Source: Pseudomonas sp. Irchel s3h14 (GTDB lineage Bacteria; Pseudomonadota; Gammaproteobacteria; Pseudomonadales; Pseudomonadaceae). From it: DNA of 64,000 nucleotides. Positions 1 to 8,257 of this stretch are shown one piece after another. The stretch is taken from NCBI RefSeq assembly GCF_900187425.1, contig NZ_FYDJ01000004.1, forward strand, positions 62,001-126,000. The letters run 5' to 3'. How positions within the stretch are numbered: the stretch's first letter is position 1; each line of letters opens with the position of its first letter. Below the pieces are notes generated by a model. It did not search any database and was not told where the DNA came from. It saw only the letters and a list, made by a program, of their open reading frames with translations. Both the position numbers and the translations under genes were made by a program.

Positions 1-157
1 GCGTGAGCATTACCACCAGGCGATTCCGGCGGTCATCATCACTGCCGACCGCACGGATCAGTGTCGGCGCTCATTGCAGCGACTCGACGCACCGCTGCTG
101 AACAAACCGGTGAAACCCGGCAAGTTGCGCGCGGTGCTGAGTCAGTTGCTGGGGTAG
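1..157 (+). CDS. C-terminal end of a response-regulator receiver domain (probable hybrid histidine kinase), partial
   Basis: Open from the left edge (codons in phase with base 2) to a TAG at 155-157. The readable tail, about 51 residues, contains PAVIITAD followed by LLNKPVKPGKLRAVL. The lysine-proline pair (KPV) and the alpha-5 region are what one sees at the end of a CheY-like receiver domain, where this lysine lies near the phosphoacceptor pocket. A receiver at the extreme C-terminus suggests a hybrid sensor kinase, but the kinase part is outside the window, so the full architecture is inference. The gene converges on the aldose epimerase gene and the two stop regions overlap by 16 bases. 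Confidence 0.6.
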   Translation, partial: REHYHQAIPAVIITADRTDQCRRSLQRLDAPLLNKPVKPGKLRAVLSQLLG

Positions 158-1017
158 CGATAGTGCAGGCTGAAACCGAGCTCGGCTGACTCGCCTTGCT
201 CCAGCAATCGCAACCCCGGTCGACCGGGCAGGTGATGCGCGTTGACCGGGTGGCTCACCGGTTCGATACAGAAAAAATCCAGGCCCGCCGGGCAGTAGAG
301 CAGGAAGTAATCGCTGCCGGTGGCCCGGCATTCCAGCTCATAGCCCAACGCGGGCTGGCGGATCAGGCATTGGCCGTCCCATTCGCAGAAGCCGTTGTCG
401 ACCAATGTCTCGGGCAGCGCCTTGAGCGACTGGAAATCCCATTCGGCCGGCAACGCACTGAGGTGTGTCGGCAGCTTTGTTACGTCACACAACCAGACGT
501 GCCGGGCTTGCGCCTGCAACTGGGTGCCCGTGGTACGCGGAAAGTAGGGATGCAAACCGAGCCCATGCCAGGCCGGGTTTTCGGCCAGATGGGTGACCTT
601 AAGATCAATACTCAGCTTGCCATCGCTCAGATGGAATCGTTGCCGGGCGCGATAGGCGAAGGGCGTGGTGCTGTCGAGTTGCAGGACGATTTCATCGCGC
701 GTCTGCGAAACCACCTGCCACGGCTGCTGCCAGGCGCTGCCGTGAATCGGCATGGGATCGGTGAGGCTGTTGGGTGTCAGGGCCAGCCAGCCCTCGGGGC
801 ATTCAAAGCCGCCTTCGGAAATTCGGTTCGACCACGGCGCCAAGGGAAAGCAGCCGAGCTTGCCGGGCAGACCGGTGTTCAGCGCGTGAGCGTCACTGTG
901 GCGCAACAGCGGCAGACCCGTGCCGCGCACGCTCCAGTTGACGATGCTGCCACCGAGTTGCGGGGCGAGGGTGAGATGGGTGAATTCGTCTTCGAGGTTA
1001 AGCAACGTTGGCGTCAT
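142..1017 (-). CDS. Aldose 1-epimerase family protein (mutarotase)
   Basis: A 291-residue member of the galactose-mutarotase-like fold, expected to interconvert alpha and beta anomers of a sugar or uronic acid in the cytoplasm. Visible family landmarks are GLHPYFPR in mid-protein (catalytic His region) and CIEPVSHP near the C-terminus (catalytic Glu region). The start is taken at MTPTLLNLEDEF; longer reading upstream runs into non-conserved residues. It is the last gene of a leftward set after the uronate dehydrogenase and lactonase genes, separated from the lactonase by a palindromic repeat. Acting on galacturonate or glucuronate would fit, because uronate dehydrogenase uses one anomer; that substrate is inference from context. 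Confidence 0.8.
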   Translation of the reverse strand: MTPTLLNLEDEFTHLTLAPQLGGSIVNWSVRGTGLPLLRHSDAHALNTGLPGKLGCFPLAPWSNRISEGGFECPEGWLALTPNSLTDPMPIHGSAWQQPWQVVSQTRDEIVLQLDSTTPFAYRARQRFHLSDGKLSIDLKVTHLAENPAWHGLGLHPYFPRTTGTQLQAQARHVWLCDVTKLPTHLSALPAEWDFQSLKALPETLVDNGFCEWDGQCLIRQPALGYELECRATGSDYFLLYCPAGLDFFCIEPVSHPVNAHHLPGRPGLRLLEQGESAELGFSLHYRYPSN

Positions 1018-1054
1018 TTCAATTGAGCTCTGATGTGAGAACACCGCTGAGCCT

Positions 1055-1215
1055 TGTAGCAGCTGGCGAAGCCTGCGTTCGGTTCGGGCCGCGTTCGGAC
1101 GAAGCAGTCGTAAAACCATACGACGCGGTGTATCAGGAAAATCGCATTCACCGGATTGACGACTGCTTCGTCCGAACGCGGCCCGAACCGAACGCAGCCT
1201 TCGGCAGCTGCTACA
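1055..1215. repeat. Long inverted repeat, TGTAGCAGCTG family
   Basis: Left arm starts TGTAGCAGCTGGCGAAGCC and the right arm ends GGCAGCTGCTACA. The arms are about 57 bases, near-perfect complements, with a short AT-richer centre. Similar elements occur at 3132-3264 and 52822-52978. It lies between the lactonase and epimerase genes and would form a strong cruciform or RNA hairpin. Confidence 0.9.
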
Positions 1216-1221
1216 CGGGGT

Positions 1222-2109
1222 TCATCCCTGGAACAACGGCTCCGGTAAGCCTTTGACGCCTGGATTGAGGGCGAACACACCGCCGGCCAGTGACTGTTCG
1301 TCATGGTCGTCGCCGGGGCGGATCGAGGTCACGAACAGTGTGTCCAGGCGACTGCCGCCGAAGGCGCACATGCTCGGTTTTTTCACCGGTACGGCGAGGG
1401 AACGGTCCAGTCGGCCATCGGGCGTGAAACGGTGAATCAGCCCGGCGTCATTGGCGCAAATCCAGTAGCAGCCTTCGGCATCGACCGCCGCCCCGTCGGG
1501 ACGACCGGGGAATTGATGCATGTCGACAAACAGCCGCCGGTTGGACGGCGTGCCGCTGTCGATGTCGTAATCAAAGGCCCAGATTTGCTGGACCAGAGGA
1601 TGAGAGTCAGACAGGTACATCGTTCGCCCGTCCGGGCTGAAACCCAGGCCGTTGGGCACGATAAACCCGCCGAGTTGCGCCTCGAGTGGCCCGCGTTGCC
1701 CGGCGCTGTAGCGATAAAGCGTGCCGTCGGCAGCGTTGGCGCCCATGTTCAGCACCATGCTGCCGGCCCAGAAGCGCCCCTGACGATCGCAACGACCATC
1801 GTTCAGGCGCATATCTGTGCGGGCGTGTTCGACCGGTGCCAGGAGATTGCTGTCGAGGCTGCCGTCATTGTGCGGGTGCAGATGAAAGAACCCGCTTTCC
1901 ATCCCGGCAACCCAGCCGCCGTTGCTGTGACGTGCAATGCAGGCGAGCATCTCCGGCGCTTTCCAGGCATGGACATGGCCGGTTTCGGCGCTCCAGCGCT
2001 GAAGTCCACCGGCAGGAATATCCACCCAATACAGAGCGTTTTCCTCGGGGACCCAGACCGGGCATTCACCGACCGCGTTACGGGCATCGACAATCAATTC
2101 GGCTTGCAT
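1222..2109 (-). CDS. uxuL: SMP-30/gluconolactonase-family lactonase, probable uronic-acid (aldaro)lactonase
   Basis: A 295-residue SMP-30/LRE-type six-bladed beta-propeller. Family features visible are the N-terminal metal-ligand motif GECPVW (Glu15), PNGLGFSPDG in mid-protein and RPDGAAVDAEGCYW later. The family hydrolyses sugar lactones using a divalent metal. The gene lies directly downstream of udh (53-base gap), the arrangement described for UxuL of Pseudomonas syringae, which opens galactaro- and glucaro-lactones made by uronate dehydrogenase. Assignment as UxuL rather than a gluconolactonase or arabinolactonase rests on this context. Cytoplasmic; no signal peptide seen. Confidence 0.8.
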   Translation of the reverse strand: MQAELIVDARNAVGECPVWVPEENALYWVDIPAGGLQRWSAETGHVHAWKAPEMLACIARHSNGGWVAGMESGFFHLHPHNDGSLDSNLLAPVEHARTDMRLNDGRCDRQGRFWAGSMVLNMGANAADGTLYRYSAGQRGPLEAQLGGFIVPNGLGFSPDGRTMYLSDSHPLVQQIWAFDYDIDSGTPSNRRLFVDMHQFPGRPDGAAVDAEGCYWICANDAGLIHRFTPDGRLDRSLAVPVKKPSMCAFGGSRLDTLFVTSIRPGDDHDEQSLAGGVFALNPGVKGLPEPLFQG

Positions 2110-2162
2110 GACAACTCATCCCCTCGGGTTTTTGTTGTTGGGATCAAGTGATGTGCGCGGGT

Positions 2163-2987
2163 TCAGTCGCCGAACGGGCCGGACGCGACAAACGCACCAC
2201 CCTGGTAGACCCGTGCCGGGTCATCAGCGGCCGGCATCGGTTGGGCTTCGACTTTTTCGCGGAACACTTCGGAGCTGTCCTGAGGTTCATAACCCAGGCA
2301 GGTGGCGAAACGGTTGTCCCACCAGACGTTCTTGTTGTCGGACATGCCGTAGACCACGGTGTGGCCGACATTGGGGGCGTGCAGCGCGCATTCGAGCAAT
2401 TGAGTCAGGTCGCCGAAGCTCAACCAGGTGCTCATCATTCTGCGGTTCAGTGGTTCCGCGAACGAGGAGCCGATGCGCACGCTGACGGTCTCGATGCCGT
2501 AGCGATCGAAGTAGAAACTGGCCATGTCTTCGCCGTAGGACTTGGACAAGCCGTAGTAGCTATCCGGGCGGCGAGGGGAGTGGGCGTCGATGACTTCATC
2601 CTGCTTATAGAAGCCGATCACGTGATTGGAACTGGCGAAAATCACCCGCTTCACACCATGGCGGCGCGCGGCTTCATAGATGTGGAACACGCCGCAGATG
2701 TTGGCGCCGAGGATCTCTTCAAACGAGTGCTCCGTCGACACGCCACCAAAGTGCAGGATCGCGTCCACGCCTTCAACCAGCTGATGGACTGCTTGCTTGT
2801 CTGCCAGGTCGCAGGGCACGACTTCTTCACGGTCATCGATGGCCGGGGCAATGTCGGCGATGTCCGACAGGCGAATCACATTGGCGTAGGGCCGCAGGCG
2901 TTCGCGCAGGACTTTGCCGAGGCCACCGGCGGCACCGGTCAGGAGGAGACGATTGAAAGGAGCGCGGGCGTTAGGTGTGATGATCAT
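2163..2987 (-). CDS. udh: Uronate dehydrogenase
   Basis: A 274-residue short-chain (extended type) dehydrogenase oxidising D-galacturonate or D-glucuronate with NAD+ to the aldarolactone, the first step of oxidative uronate catabolism. Visible are the Rossmann motif TGAAGGLG (17-24), ASSN (118-121) and the catalytic Tyr145-xxx-Lys149 in SYYGLSKSYGE. The long stretch HFGGVSTEHSFEEI and the RIGSSF segment closely resemble the characterised P. putida and P. syringae enzymes as I remember them. It is first of the udh-uxuL pair, and a GTAC-centred palindrome sits 49 bases upstream of its start, mirrored in front of the porin gene, which suggests a shared regulator. Confidence 0.93.
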   Translation of the reverse strand: MIITPNARAPFNRLLLTGAAGGLGKVLRERLRPYANVIRLSDIADIAPAIDDREEVVPCDLADKQAVHQLVEGVDAILHFGGVSTEHSFEEILGANICGVFHIYEAARRHGVKRVIFASSNHVIGFYKQDEVIDAHSPRRPDSYYGLSKSYGEDMASFYFDRYGIETVSVRIGSSFAEPLNRRMMSTWLSFGDLTQLLECALHAPNVGHTVVYGMSDNKNVWWDNRFATCLGYEPQDSSEVFREKVEAQPMPAADDPARVYQGGAFVASGPFGD

Positions 2988-3035
2988 GGAAGTCCCTGAA
3001 CAAGCAGTCAGTTGTTATTGAATTTGTTGTAGGTT

Positions 3036-3045
3036 GTCGTACGAC
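3036..3045. promoter_or_regulatory. Candidate operator of the uronate genes (GTCGTACGAC)
   Basis: Perfect 10-base palindrome 49 bases upstream of the udh start codon. Related sequences with the same GTAC centre occur 48 and 104 bases upstream of the porin start. Short GTAC-centred palindromes are common GntR-family sites; the regulator itself is not in this window. Confidence 0.5.
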
Positions 3046-3131
3046 TAGACCGAAGTATCGTTAGCCTTTCTGGTGGTTGTCAACGACACATCAATTGAAA
3101 TTGACGAAGGGTCTGGCCGCCCCTCGATTGA

Positions 3132-3264
3132 TGTAGCAGCTGGCGGAGCCTGCGTTCGGCTGCGAAGCAGTCGTAAACCCTGTACACGTAATTTTCCTGA
3201 TGCACCGCGTCGGCTGATTTTACGACTGCTACGCAGCCGAACGCAGGCTTCGCCAGCTGCTACA
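3132..3264. repeat. Long inverted repeat, TGTAGCAGCTG family
   Basis: Second copy of this family. Arms of about 42 bases differ at two positions, and the right arm ends CGCCAGCTGCTACA. It sits between the porin stop and the udh promoter. Confidence 0.9.
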
Positions 3265-3316
3265 AAGAGTGAGTTGTGGCACAAATCGGGGATCCAACCT
3301 TGTCGTGATACCCGCC

Positions 3317-4615
3317 TTACAGCAATGAGATCGGGTAGTTGATGATAATGCGGTTTTCGTCGAATTCGTTGATGCTGAAATCCTTGCGGATCGACGCGTT
3401 ACGCCATTTGACGTTGAGGTTCTTCAGCGCGCCGCTCTGTACGGTGTAAGCCAGTTCTGATTCGCGGCCCCATTCCTTGCCGTCGGTGATGGTGCCTGTG
3501 TGCACGTTATCGCCGCTGATGTAGCGGTTCATCATCGTCAGGCCGGGAATGCCGAGCGCCACAAAATTGTAGTCGTGGCGCAGCTGCCAGGATCTTTCCT
3601 TGGCATTGTCGTAGCTGGAGTTGTAGCTGTCGTTGGCCAGGGTGCCACCGCTGGTGCCGTTGACCCGCATCCAGACATCGTCGCCGGTGAGTTTTTGCAG
3701 GCCGACAAAGAAGGTGTTGCCGCCGTATTTGGCCGAGAGCATGGCGAACGCGGTTTTGTTGTCGAGGTCGCCGGCCAGGGCGCTGCCGTCTTCCTTGCCG
3801 ATGAAGTAGCCAAGGTTGGCGCCGAGGGTCCAGTCGCCGATGGGCTGGCTGTGGCTCAGGTTGAAATACTGCTGCTGATAAATGTCGCTGAGTTGCGCGT
3901 ACCAGACACCGACCTGGGTGCGCTTCTCATTGAACGCATATTCACCGCCGCCAAAGTTGAAACGGTCCGAGGTGAAGGCAGCGGATTTGCCGTTCATGAA
4001 CATGTCTTCCATGCTCGCATCGTTGCGCGGGCTGTTGGCGCGGAACTGGCCGCCGTAGAGCGTCAGGCCACTGATCTCGGTGGACGTCACCTGACCACCG
4101 CGAAAGGTTTGCGGCAGCGAGCGGCCATCGTCGGAGCGCAGGATCGGCAACACCGGCATCCATTCGCCAACCTTCAATTCGGTTTTCGAGACTTTACCCT
4201 TCAGCGCCACGCCCAGGCGCCCGAAATTGTCGGCCGGGCGGCCGTCGTCATGAATCGGCAGCAACGAGGTGCCGCCCGTGCCTTTGCCACCGTCGAGTTT
4301 TTCCGAGTACAGGCCCAGCACATCCATGCCGAAACCGACGGGTCCCTGGGTGAATCCGGATTTGGCATCGAGGATGAAGCTTTGCGTCCACTCTTCAGCC
4401 TTGCCCTGCGGGTAGGCCGGGTTCGTGAAGTTGCGGTTGATGTAGAAGTTGCGCAGGTTCAGCGTGGCTTTGGCGTCATCGACGAAACCTTCGGCATGAC
4501 TGGTCATGGGCAAGGCGAGGGCCAGGCTGCTGCAACCGATCAGGCTCAGGGTGTGACGGCGTGCGAAAGTTGGGCGAGGGGTGCAGACGGAGGAATTGCG
4601 GACGAGCTTGCTCAC
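3317..4615 (-). CDS. OprD-family outer-membrane porin
   Basis: A 432-residue OprD/OccD-OccK type porin that would let a small carboxylate cross the outer membrane. I place the start at GTG 4615 (VSKLVRNSS), preceded by GGGAG at good distance. A twin-Arg-like start, a hydrophobic core (SLIGCSSLALALP) and the cleavage-like SHA-EGF give a signal peptide of about 42 residues. Family landmarks are NLRNFYINRNF after cleavage, the W(T)QSFILDAKSGFTQGPVGFG beta-strand region and a C-terminal strand ending INYPISLL. It is upstream of udh-uxuL on the same strand with a matching operator, so uptake of galacturonate, glucuronate or an aldarate is the likely role (inference). Confidence 0.88.
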   Translation of the reverse strand: MSKLVRNSSVCTPRPTFARRHTLSLIGCSSLALALPMTSHAEGFVDDAKATLNLRNFYINRNFTNPAYPQGKAEEWTQSFILDAKSGFTQGPVGFGMDVLGLYSEKLDGGKGTGGTSLLPIHDDGRPADNFGRLGVALKGKVSKTELKVGEWMPVLPILRSDDGRSLPQTFRGGQVTSTEISGLTLYGGQFRANSPRNDASMEDMFMNGKSAAFTSDRFNFGGGEYAFNEKRTQVGVWYAQLSDIYQQQYFNLSHSQPIGDWTLGANLGYFIGKEDGSALAGDLDNKTAFAMLSAKYGGNTFFVGLQKLTGDDVWMRVNGTSGGTLANDSYNSSYDNAKERSWQLRHDYNFVALGIPGLTMMNRYISGDNVHTGTITDGKEWGRESELAYTVQSGALKNLNVKWRNASIRKDFSINEFDENRIIINYPISLL

Positions 4616-4662
4616 AGTGACGCTCCCGTGTTTCTTGTTGTTTTTATTTTTTGTTATACGTC

Positions 4663-4672
4663 GTCGTACAAC
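4663..4672. promoter_or_regulatory. Candidate operator of the porin gene (GTCGTACAAC)
   Basis: Near-copy of the palindrome in front of udh, beginning 48 bases upstream of the porin start codon, i.e. at the same distance as in udh. Confidence 0.45.
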
Positions 4673-4718
4673 ATTGGGGCGGATTATTTGCAAGTGTTGC
4701 GGGGAATGTCAATCAGAA

Positions 4719-4728
4719 GTTGTACGAT
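4719..4728. promoter_or_regulatory. Second candidate operator upstream of the porin gene (GTTGTACGAT)
   Basis: Third GTAC-centred motif in this locus, 56 bases further upstream than the previous one, which would permit binding of two regulator dimers. Confidence 0.35.
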
Positions 4729-4764
4729 GACTTGGCTCGGTTTTGTAGTATGTCGAAGAACCCT

Positions 4765-4869
4765 TGTGGGAGCGGGCTTGCTCGCGAAAGCGGCGTCACA
4801 TTCAACGCATTGGCTGACTGACACACCGCTTTCGCGAGCAAGTCGGATCGCCGCACCGCCGCTCCCACA
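4765..4869. repeat. Palindromic repeat, TGTGGGAGCGGGCTTGCTCGCGAA family, variant right arm
   Basis: Left arm TGTGGGAGCGGGCTTGCTCG pairs with a right arm ending CGCTCCCACA. The right arm carries an extra block of about 17 bases (TCGGATCGCCGCACCGC) that the left arm lacks. The same kind of insertion is present in the copy at 40074-40172. Lies between copD and the porin gene. Confidence 0.85.
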
Positions 4870-4880
4870 TTGGATTGTGT

Positions 4881-5741
4881 TTAGCTCACAATCATCGGCG
4901 GCATCGTGCCTAGTAAAGAAACGGCAGCCACCGCTCCCATCCCGAGCAACCATTCGAGAATTACACTGCTTTTCAGAGCAGTCGGACGCTGCTCGCAGTC
5001 ATTGATCCGCAGCCGATTGAACAACGCCAATCCCAGCATTGCGGCGACCAGCAGAACCTTGATCAACAGAATCAGCGCAAACCCGGACAGCAACGGCGTC
5101 GGCCAGAATTGCCCGGTCAGTACGCGAACGTTGATCAGCCCGGTCATCACCAACCCGGCCACCAATACGTAACCAATGCCGCTGAAGCGTTGCAAGGTCG
5201 CTTTGATGGAATGCTCTGCCGGCTGCAGCAGGATCATCACCAACAACATCAAGCCGCCGAGCCAGGCACCGACGCAGGTCAGGTGAATGATTTGATTGAG
5301 AATCAGCAATTGGCCATTGAGGCCGTCGAGCATGGCCCCGTGGCCGACCGGGGCGAGGGTGGCCAGCAGCAAGCTGGCGAGGCCGATTCGCAGGGGCAGG
5401 TTTGCACGCAATGGCGTCATCAGCAGCGCGACCAACAACGCATTGAGCAGCAAGTGCCAGCGCCAGACCTGCCCGAAAAACGTTTTGCCCAGCACCAGTT
5501 GCAGGGTCGACGGATCGAATGCCGCGTCCCACGAACCGGCCATGCTGGCGGTGATCAGCAGCAACCAGCCAACGCCAGTGACCAACGCCAACGCCGCCAG
5601 CCAGCGGCTTGTTCTGGCCAATCGCTGATCCAGATTTCCAGCGTCGCCATTGACCAGCAGCGGCCTGAACACCCACGTCCCGAACAGCATCAGCACGACG
5701 GTGAAATGCAGAAAGCGGCACAGCACCATCGCGCTCGTCAT
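4881..5741 (-). CDS. copD: Copper resistance protein CopD family, inner-membrane
   Basis: A 286-residue polytopic membrane protein with about eight hydrophobic helices. CopD/PcoD-family features are the N-terminal RFLHFTVVLMLFGTWVF, GHGAMLDGLNG in mid-protein and the QIIHLTCVGAWLGGL segment, whose histidines are candidate copper ligands. CopD works with periplasmic CopC in copper uptake or handling. Its start lies 3 bases after the copC stop, so the two are translationally coupled. No copA, copB or cop regulator is in the window, as is common for the CopCD-only arrangement. Confidence 0.9.
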   Translation of the reverse strand: MTSAMVLCRFLHFTVVLMLFGTWVFRPLLVNGDAGNLDQRLARTSRWLAALALVTGVGWLLLITASMAGSWDAAFDPSTLQLVLGKTFFGQVWRWHLLLNALLVALLMTPLRANLPLRIGLASLLLATLAPVGHGAMLDGLNGQLLILNQIIHLTCVGAWLGGLMLLVMILLQPAEHSIKATLQRFSGIGYVLVAGLVMTGLINVRVLTGQFWPTPLLSGFALILLIKVLLVAAMLGLALFNRLRINDCEQRPTALKSSVILEWLLGMGAVAAVSLLGTMPPMIVS

Positions 5742-5744
5742 GAA

Positions 5745-6110
5745 TTACTGGCCAACCTTGAAGCTGTAGGCGCCTTCGCTTTTGTGGGTATCGACCGACA
5801 CCGCGTGCCATTCGACTTTGTAGGCACCCGCTGCCAACGGTGCGGCCGGGGTGACGATCAGGGTTTTCTTGTCGCTGCCTTCGGTGGCGAGGCTTTTCAC
5901 CGGCACATCGCTGCCGTCCTTGCTGATAGTGACTTTGGAAAAGGTCGCTTCAACGCCTTCGGAAAACACCAGGCGCAGTTCCGACGGTGCGCTCACCGTG
6001 CTGTCGGCGGCCGGGGTCTGGTCTTTCAGATGGGCGTGGGCAAACACCGATGAAGCGGAGAACAGCGAGCCGAGCAGGGCGGCAGTGGTCAGGGTTTTCT
6101 TGAGCAACAT
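5745..6110 (-). CDS. copC: Periplasmic copper-binding protein CopC
   Basis: A 121-residue small exported beta-barrel copper chaperone. The signal peptide ends at VFA-HAH, leaving His25 as the mature N-terminus. With Asp107 and His109 in VDTHKSEG this forms the Cu(II) amino-terminal His site known in this family. There is no Met-rich Cu(I) loop, so this looks like the Cu(II)-only type. First gene of the copCD pair. Confidence 0.93.
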   Translation of the reverse strand: MLLKKTLTTAALLGSLFSASSVFAHAHLKDQTPAADSTVSAPSELRLVFSEGVEATFSKVTISKDGSDVPVKSLATEGSDKKTLIVTPAAPLAAGAYKVEWHAVSVDTHKSEGAYSFKVGQ

Positions 6111-6250
6111 CGTGGAATACCTCTGAGGCAGGTTCGAAAAGGCGGCCAGTTTACCTGCGAGAAGCTGGGTGTACGAAGTTTCGTTTTCCCTTGTCGCCGC
6201 GAGGTAGAGCGGATGCTAGTCTTGAGCAACGCTGTTGTCAGGGAGCCCTC

Positions 6251-6871
6251 ATGGGCAATCACAAGATCGAGATTCGTCGCAGTAACGTCGAGAAAATTCT
6301 GTTGGGGGCCGAAAAGGTGTTCGCCGAAAAAGGTTTCGGCGGCACCGCCATGGCCGACATCGCCGCCGAAGTGCAACTGCCGCGCTCCAACCTGCATTAC
6401 TACTTCAGCACCAAGAGTGAGCTGTACAGCGCGGTGCTGTTGGGTCTGCTGGAAGTGTGGAAACAGGACGCTCTGTGCTTCGAGATGTTCGACGACCCGC
6501 GCGTTGTGCTCAGCAGCTACATCCGCGCCAAGATGAACCACTCCCGCAGCCGGCCTTACGGCTCCAAAGTCTGGGCCAACGAAATCATCCACGGCGCACC
6601 GACCTTGGGTGAGAAGCTGGACGTGAGTCTGTACGACTGGGCCAAGATGAAAGAAGCGAAAATTCGCCAGTGGGTGGACGACAAACGCATCCTGCCGGTG
6701 GAACCTTCGAGCCTGCTGTACATGATCTGGGCGTCGACCCAGCATTACGCCGACTTTGATCATCAGGTGAATATTCTGAATGACCATCAGCCGTTGTCGG
6801 ACATGCAGTTCGAGCGTGCGGTGCAGACGGTGACGAGTGTGATCTTGCGGGGGATTGGGTTGGAGCCCTAA
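6251..6871 (+). CDS. TetR-family regulator, RutR-like
   Basis: A 206-residue repressor. The N-terminal helix-turn-helix spans roughly residues 12-55 (KVFAEKGFGGTAMADIAAEV then LPRSNLHYYFSTKSEL), and the remaining ligand domain resembles the YcdC/RutR C-terminal domain (KVWANEIIHGAP, WASTQHYADF). RutR senses uracil. This gene converges on the pyrimidine dehydrogenase genes, so control of pyrimidine catabolism is the natural inference. The ATG at 6251 is preceded by GGGAG; an upstream in-frame reading is unlikely. A possible target palindrome lies at 11417-11444. Confidence 0.8.
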   Translation: MGNHKIEIRRSNVEKILLGAEKVFAEKGFGGTAMADIAAEVQLPRSNLHYYFSTKSELYSAVLLGLLEVWKQDALCFEMFDDPRVVLSSYIRAKMNHSRSRPYGSKVWANEIIHGAPTLGEKLDVSLYDWAKMKEAKIRQWVDDKRILPVEPSSLLYMIWASTQHYADFDHQVNILNDHQPLSDMQFERAVQTVTSVILRGIGLEP

Positions 6872-6873
6872 CT

Positions 6874-6981
6874 CGATCGTTCCCACGCTCCGCGTGGGAA
6901 TGCCTCAATGGACGCTCTGCGTCCGCTTTGGGACGCGGAGCGTCCCGGGCTGCATTGCCACGCAGAGCGTGGGAACGATCG
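6874..6981. repeat. Palindromic repeat, CGATCGTTCCCACGCTC family
   Basis: Begins three bases after the RutR-like stop codon. Outer arms ATCGTTCCCACGCTC and GAGCGTGGGAACGAT are complementary, with an inner GGACGCTCTGCGTCC/GGGACGCGGAGCGTCCC pair. One of five copies in the window. Confidence 0.92.
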
Positions 6982-6982
6982 G

Positions 6983-8257
6983 TTAGGGAGCGACGTGGTA
7001 GGGATTGCGCGGATCATGATTCCAATCCAGAAACGGTTTGCCCGTATCCATCGGCACCATCTCGATACAATCCTGCACCGGACACGTGATTTGACACAGA
7101 TTGCACCCCACGCACTCATCATCAATCACTTCATATTTATGCGTCCCGTCCGCCTGCTTAAGGCTCGCAATCGCCTGGTGCGAAGTGTCTTCGCAAGCAA
7201 TGTGGCAACGACCGCAACCAATGCAGGCCTCCTGGTCAATCTTGGCAATCACCTGATAGTTGATGTCCAGGTACTTCCAGTCCGTGGTGTTGCCCACCGC
7301 ACGCCCGGAAAACTCTGACACGCTGGCGTAGCCCTGACTGTCCATCCAGCGCGATAAGCCGTCCTTCATCTCCTCGACAATCCGGAAGCCATGCAGCATT
7401 GCTGCCGTGCACACCTGCACCGAGCCGCTGCCCAGCGCAATAAACTCCGCCGCGTCACGCCAGTTGCCAATGCCGCCAATGCCGGAGATCGGCAGGCCTT
7501 GCGTCTGTGGATCGCGTGCGATTTCGGCGACCATGTTCAGTGCAATCGGCTTCACCGCCGAACCGCAATAACCACCATGAGTGCTTTGGCTGCCCACGGC
7601 GGGATTGGCGACCATGCGCTCCAGGTTGACGCTGGTGATCGAGTTGATCGTGTTGATCAGCGACACCGCATCCGCACCACCACGATGAGCCGCACGGGCG
7701 GCGACGCGAATGTCGGTGATGTTCGGCGTGAGCTTGACGATCACCGGCAGCGAGCAATACGTCTTGCACCAACGGGTGACCTGCTCGACGTACTCCGGCA
7801 CCTGGCCAACCGCCGCGCCCATGCCGCGCTCCGGCATCCCGTGCGGGCAACCGAAGTTCAGCTCGATACCGTCGGCGCCGGTGGCTTCCACCAGCGGCAG
7901 GATGAATTTCCAGGATTCTTCGACGCAGGGCACCATCAGCGACACAATCAGCGCGCGGTCGGGCCAGTCTTTTTTGACCTGAGTGATTTCCCGCAGGTTG
8001 ATCTCCAGCGAGCGATCGGTGATCAGTTCGATGTTGTTGAAGCCCACCACTTCGCGGTTGGCCCCGAAGTGCGCCGAGTAGCGCGACGACACGTTGACCG
8101 CCGCCGGGTCTTCACCCAGGGTTTTCCAGACCACGCCACCCCAGCCGGCCTCGAAGGCGCGGACCACGTTGTAGGCCTTGTCGGTCGGTGGCGCGGAGGC
8201 CAGCCAGAACGGATTGGGGGCTTTGATGCCGGCGAAGACAATCGAGAGATCGGCCAT
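6983..8257 (-). CDS. preA: NAD-dependent dihydropyrimidine dehydrogenase, PreA (FMN/Fe-S) subunit
   Basis: A 424-residue enzyme subunit that reduces uracil or thymine to the 5,6-dihydropyrimidine. An FMN-binding dihydroorotate-dehydrogenase-like barrel covers about residues 1-310 (NPFWLASAPPT, ELNFGCPHGMPERGMGAA with the catalytic Cys region, GIGGIGNWRDAAEFI for phosphate binding). The C-terminal ferredoxin part has two 4Fe-4S motifs, CIGCGRCHIAC from residue 345 and CVGCNLCQITCP from residue 382. It starts immediately after the preT stop codon, so the two are coupled. Cytoplasmic heterotetramer with PreT in characterised homologues. Confidence 0.95.
   Translation of the reverse strand: MADLSIVFAGIKAPNPFWLASAPPTDKAYNVVRAFEAGWGGVVWKTLGEDPAAVNVSSRYSAHFGANREVVGFNNIELITDRSLEINLREITQVKKDWPDRALIVSLMVPCVEESWKFILPLVEATGADGIELNFGCPHGMPERGMGAAVGQVPEYVEQVTRWCKTYCSLPVIVKLTPNITDIRVAARAAHRGGADAVSLINTINSITSVNLERMVANPAVGSQSTHGGYCGSAVKPIALNMVAEIARDPQTQGLPISGIGGIGNWRDAAEFIALGSGSVQVCTAAMLHGFRIVEEMKDGLSRWMDSQGYASVSEFSGRAVGNTTDWKYLDINYQVIAKIDQEACIGCGRCHIACEDTSHQAIASLKQADGTHKYEVIDDECVGCNLCQITCPVQDCIEMVPMDTGKPFLDWNHDPRNPYHVAP

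Noticed and set aside
3500..5005. 501-codon + strand frame across the porin gene
   Set aside because: Antisense shadow of the OprD-family porin that also crosses the porin promoter, a palindromic repeat and the 3' end of copD.
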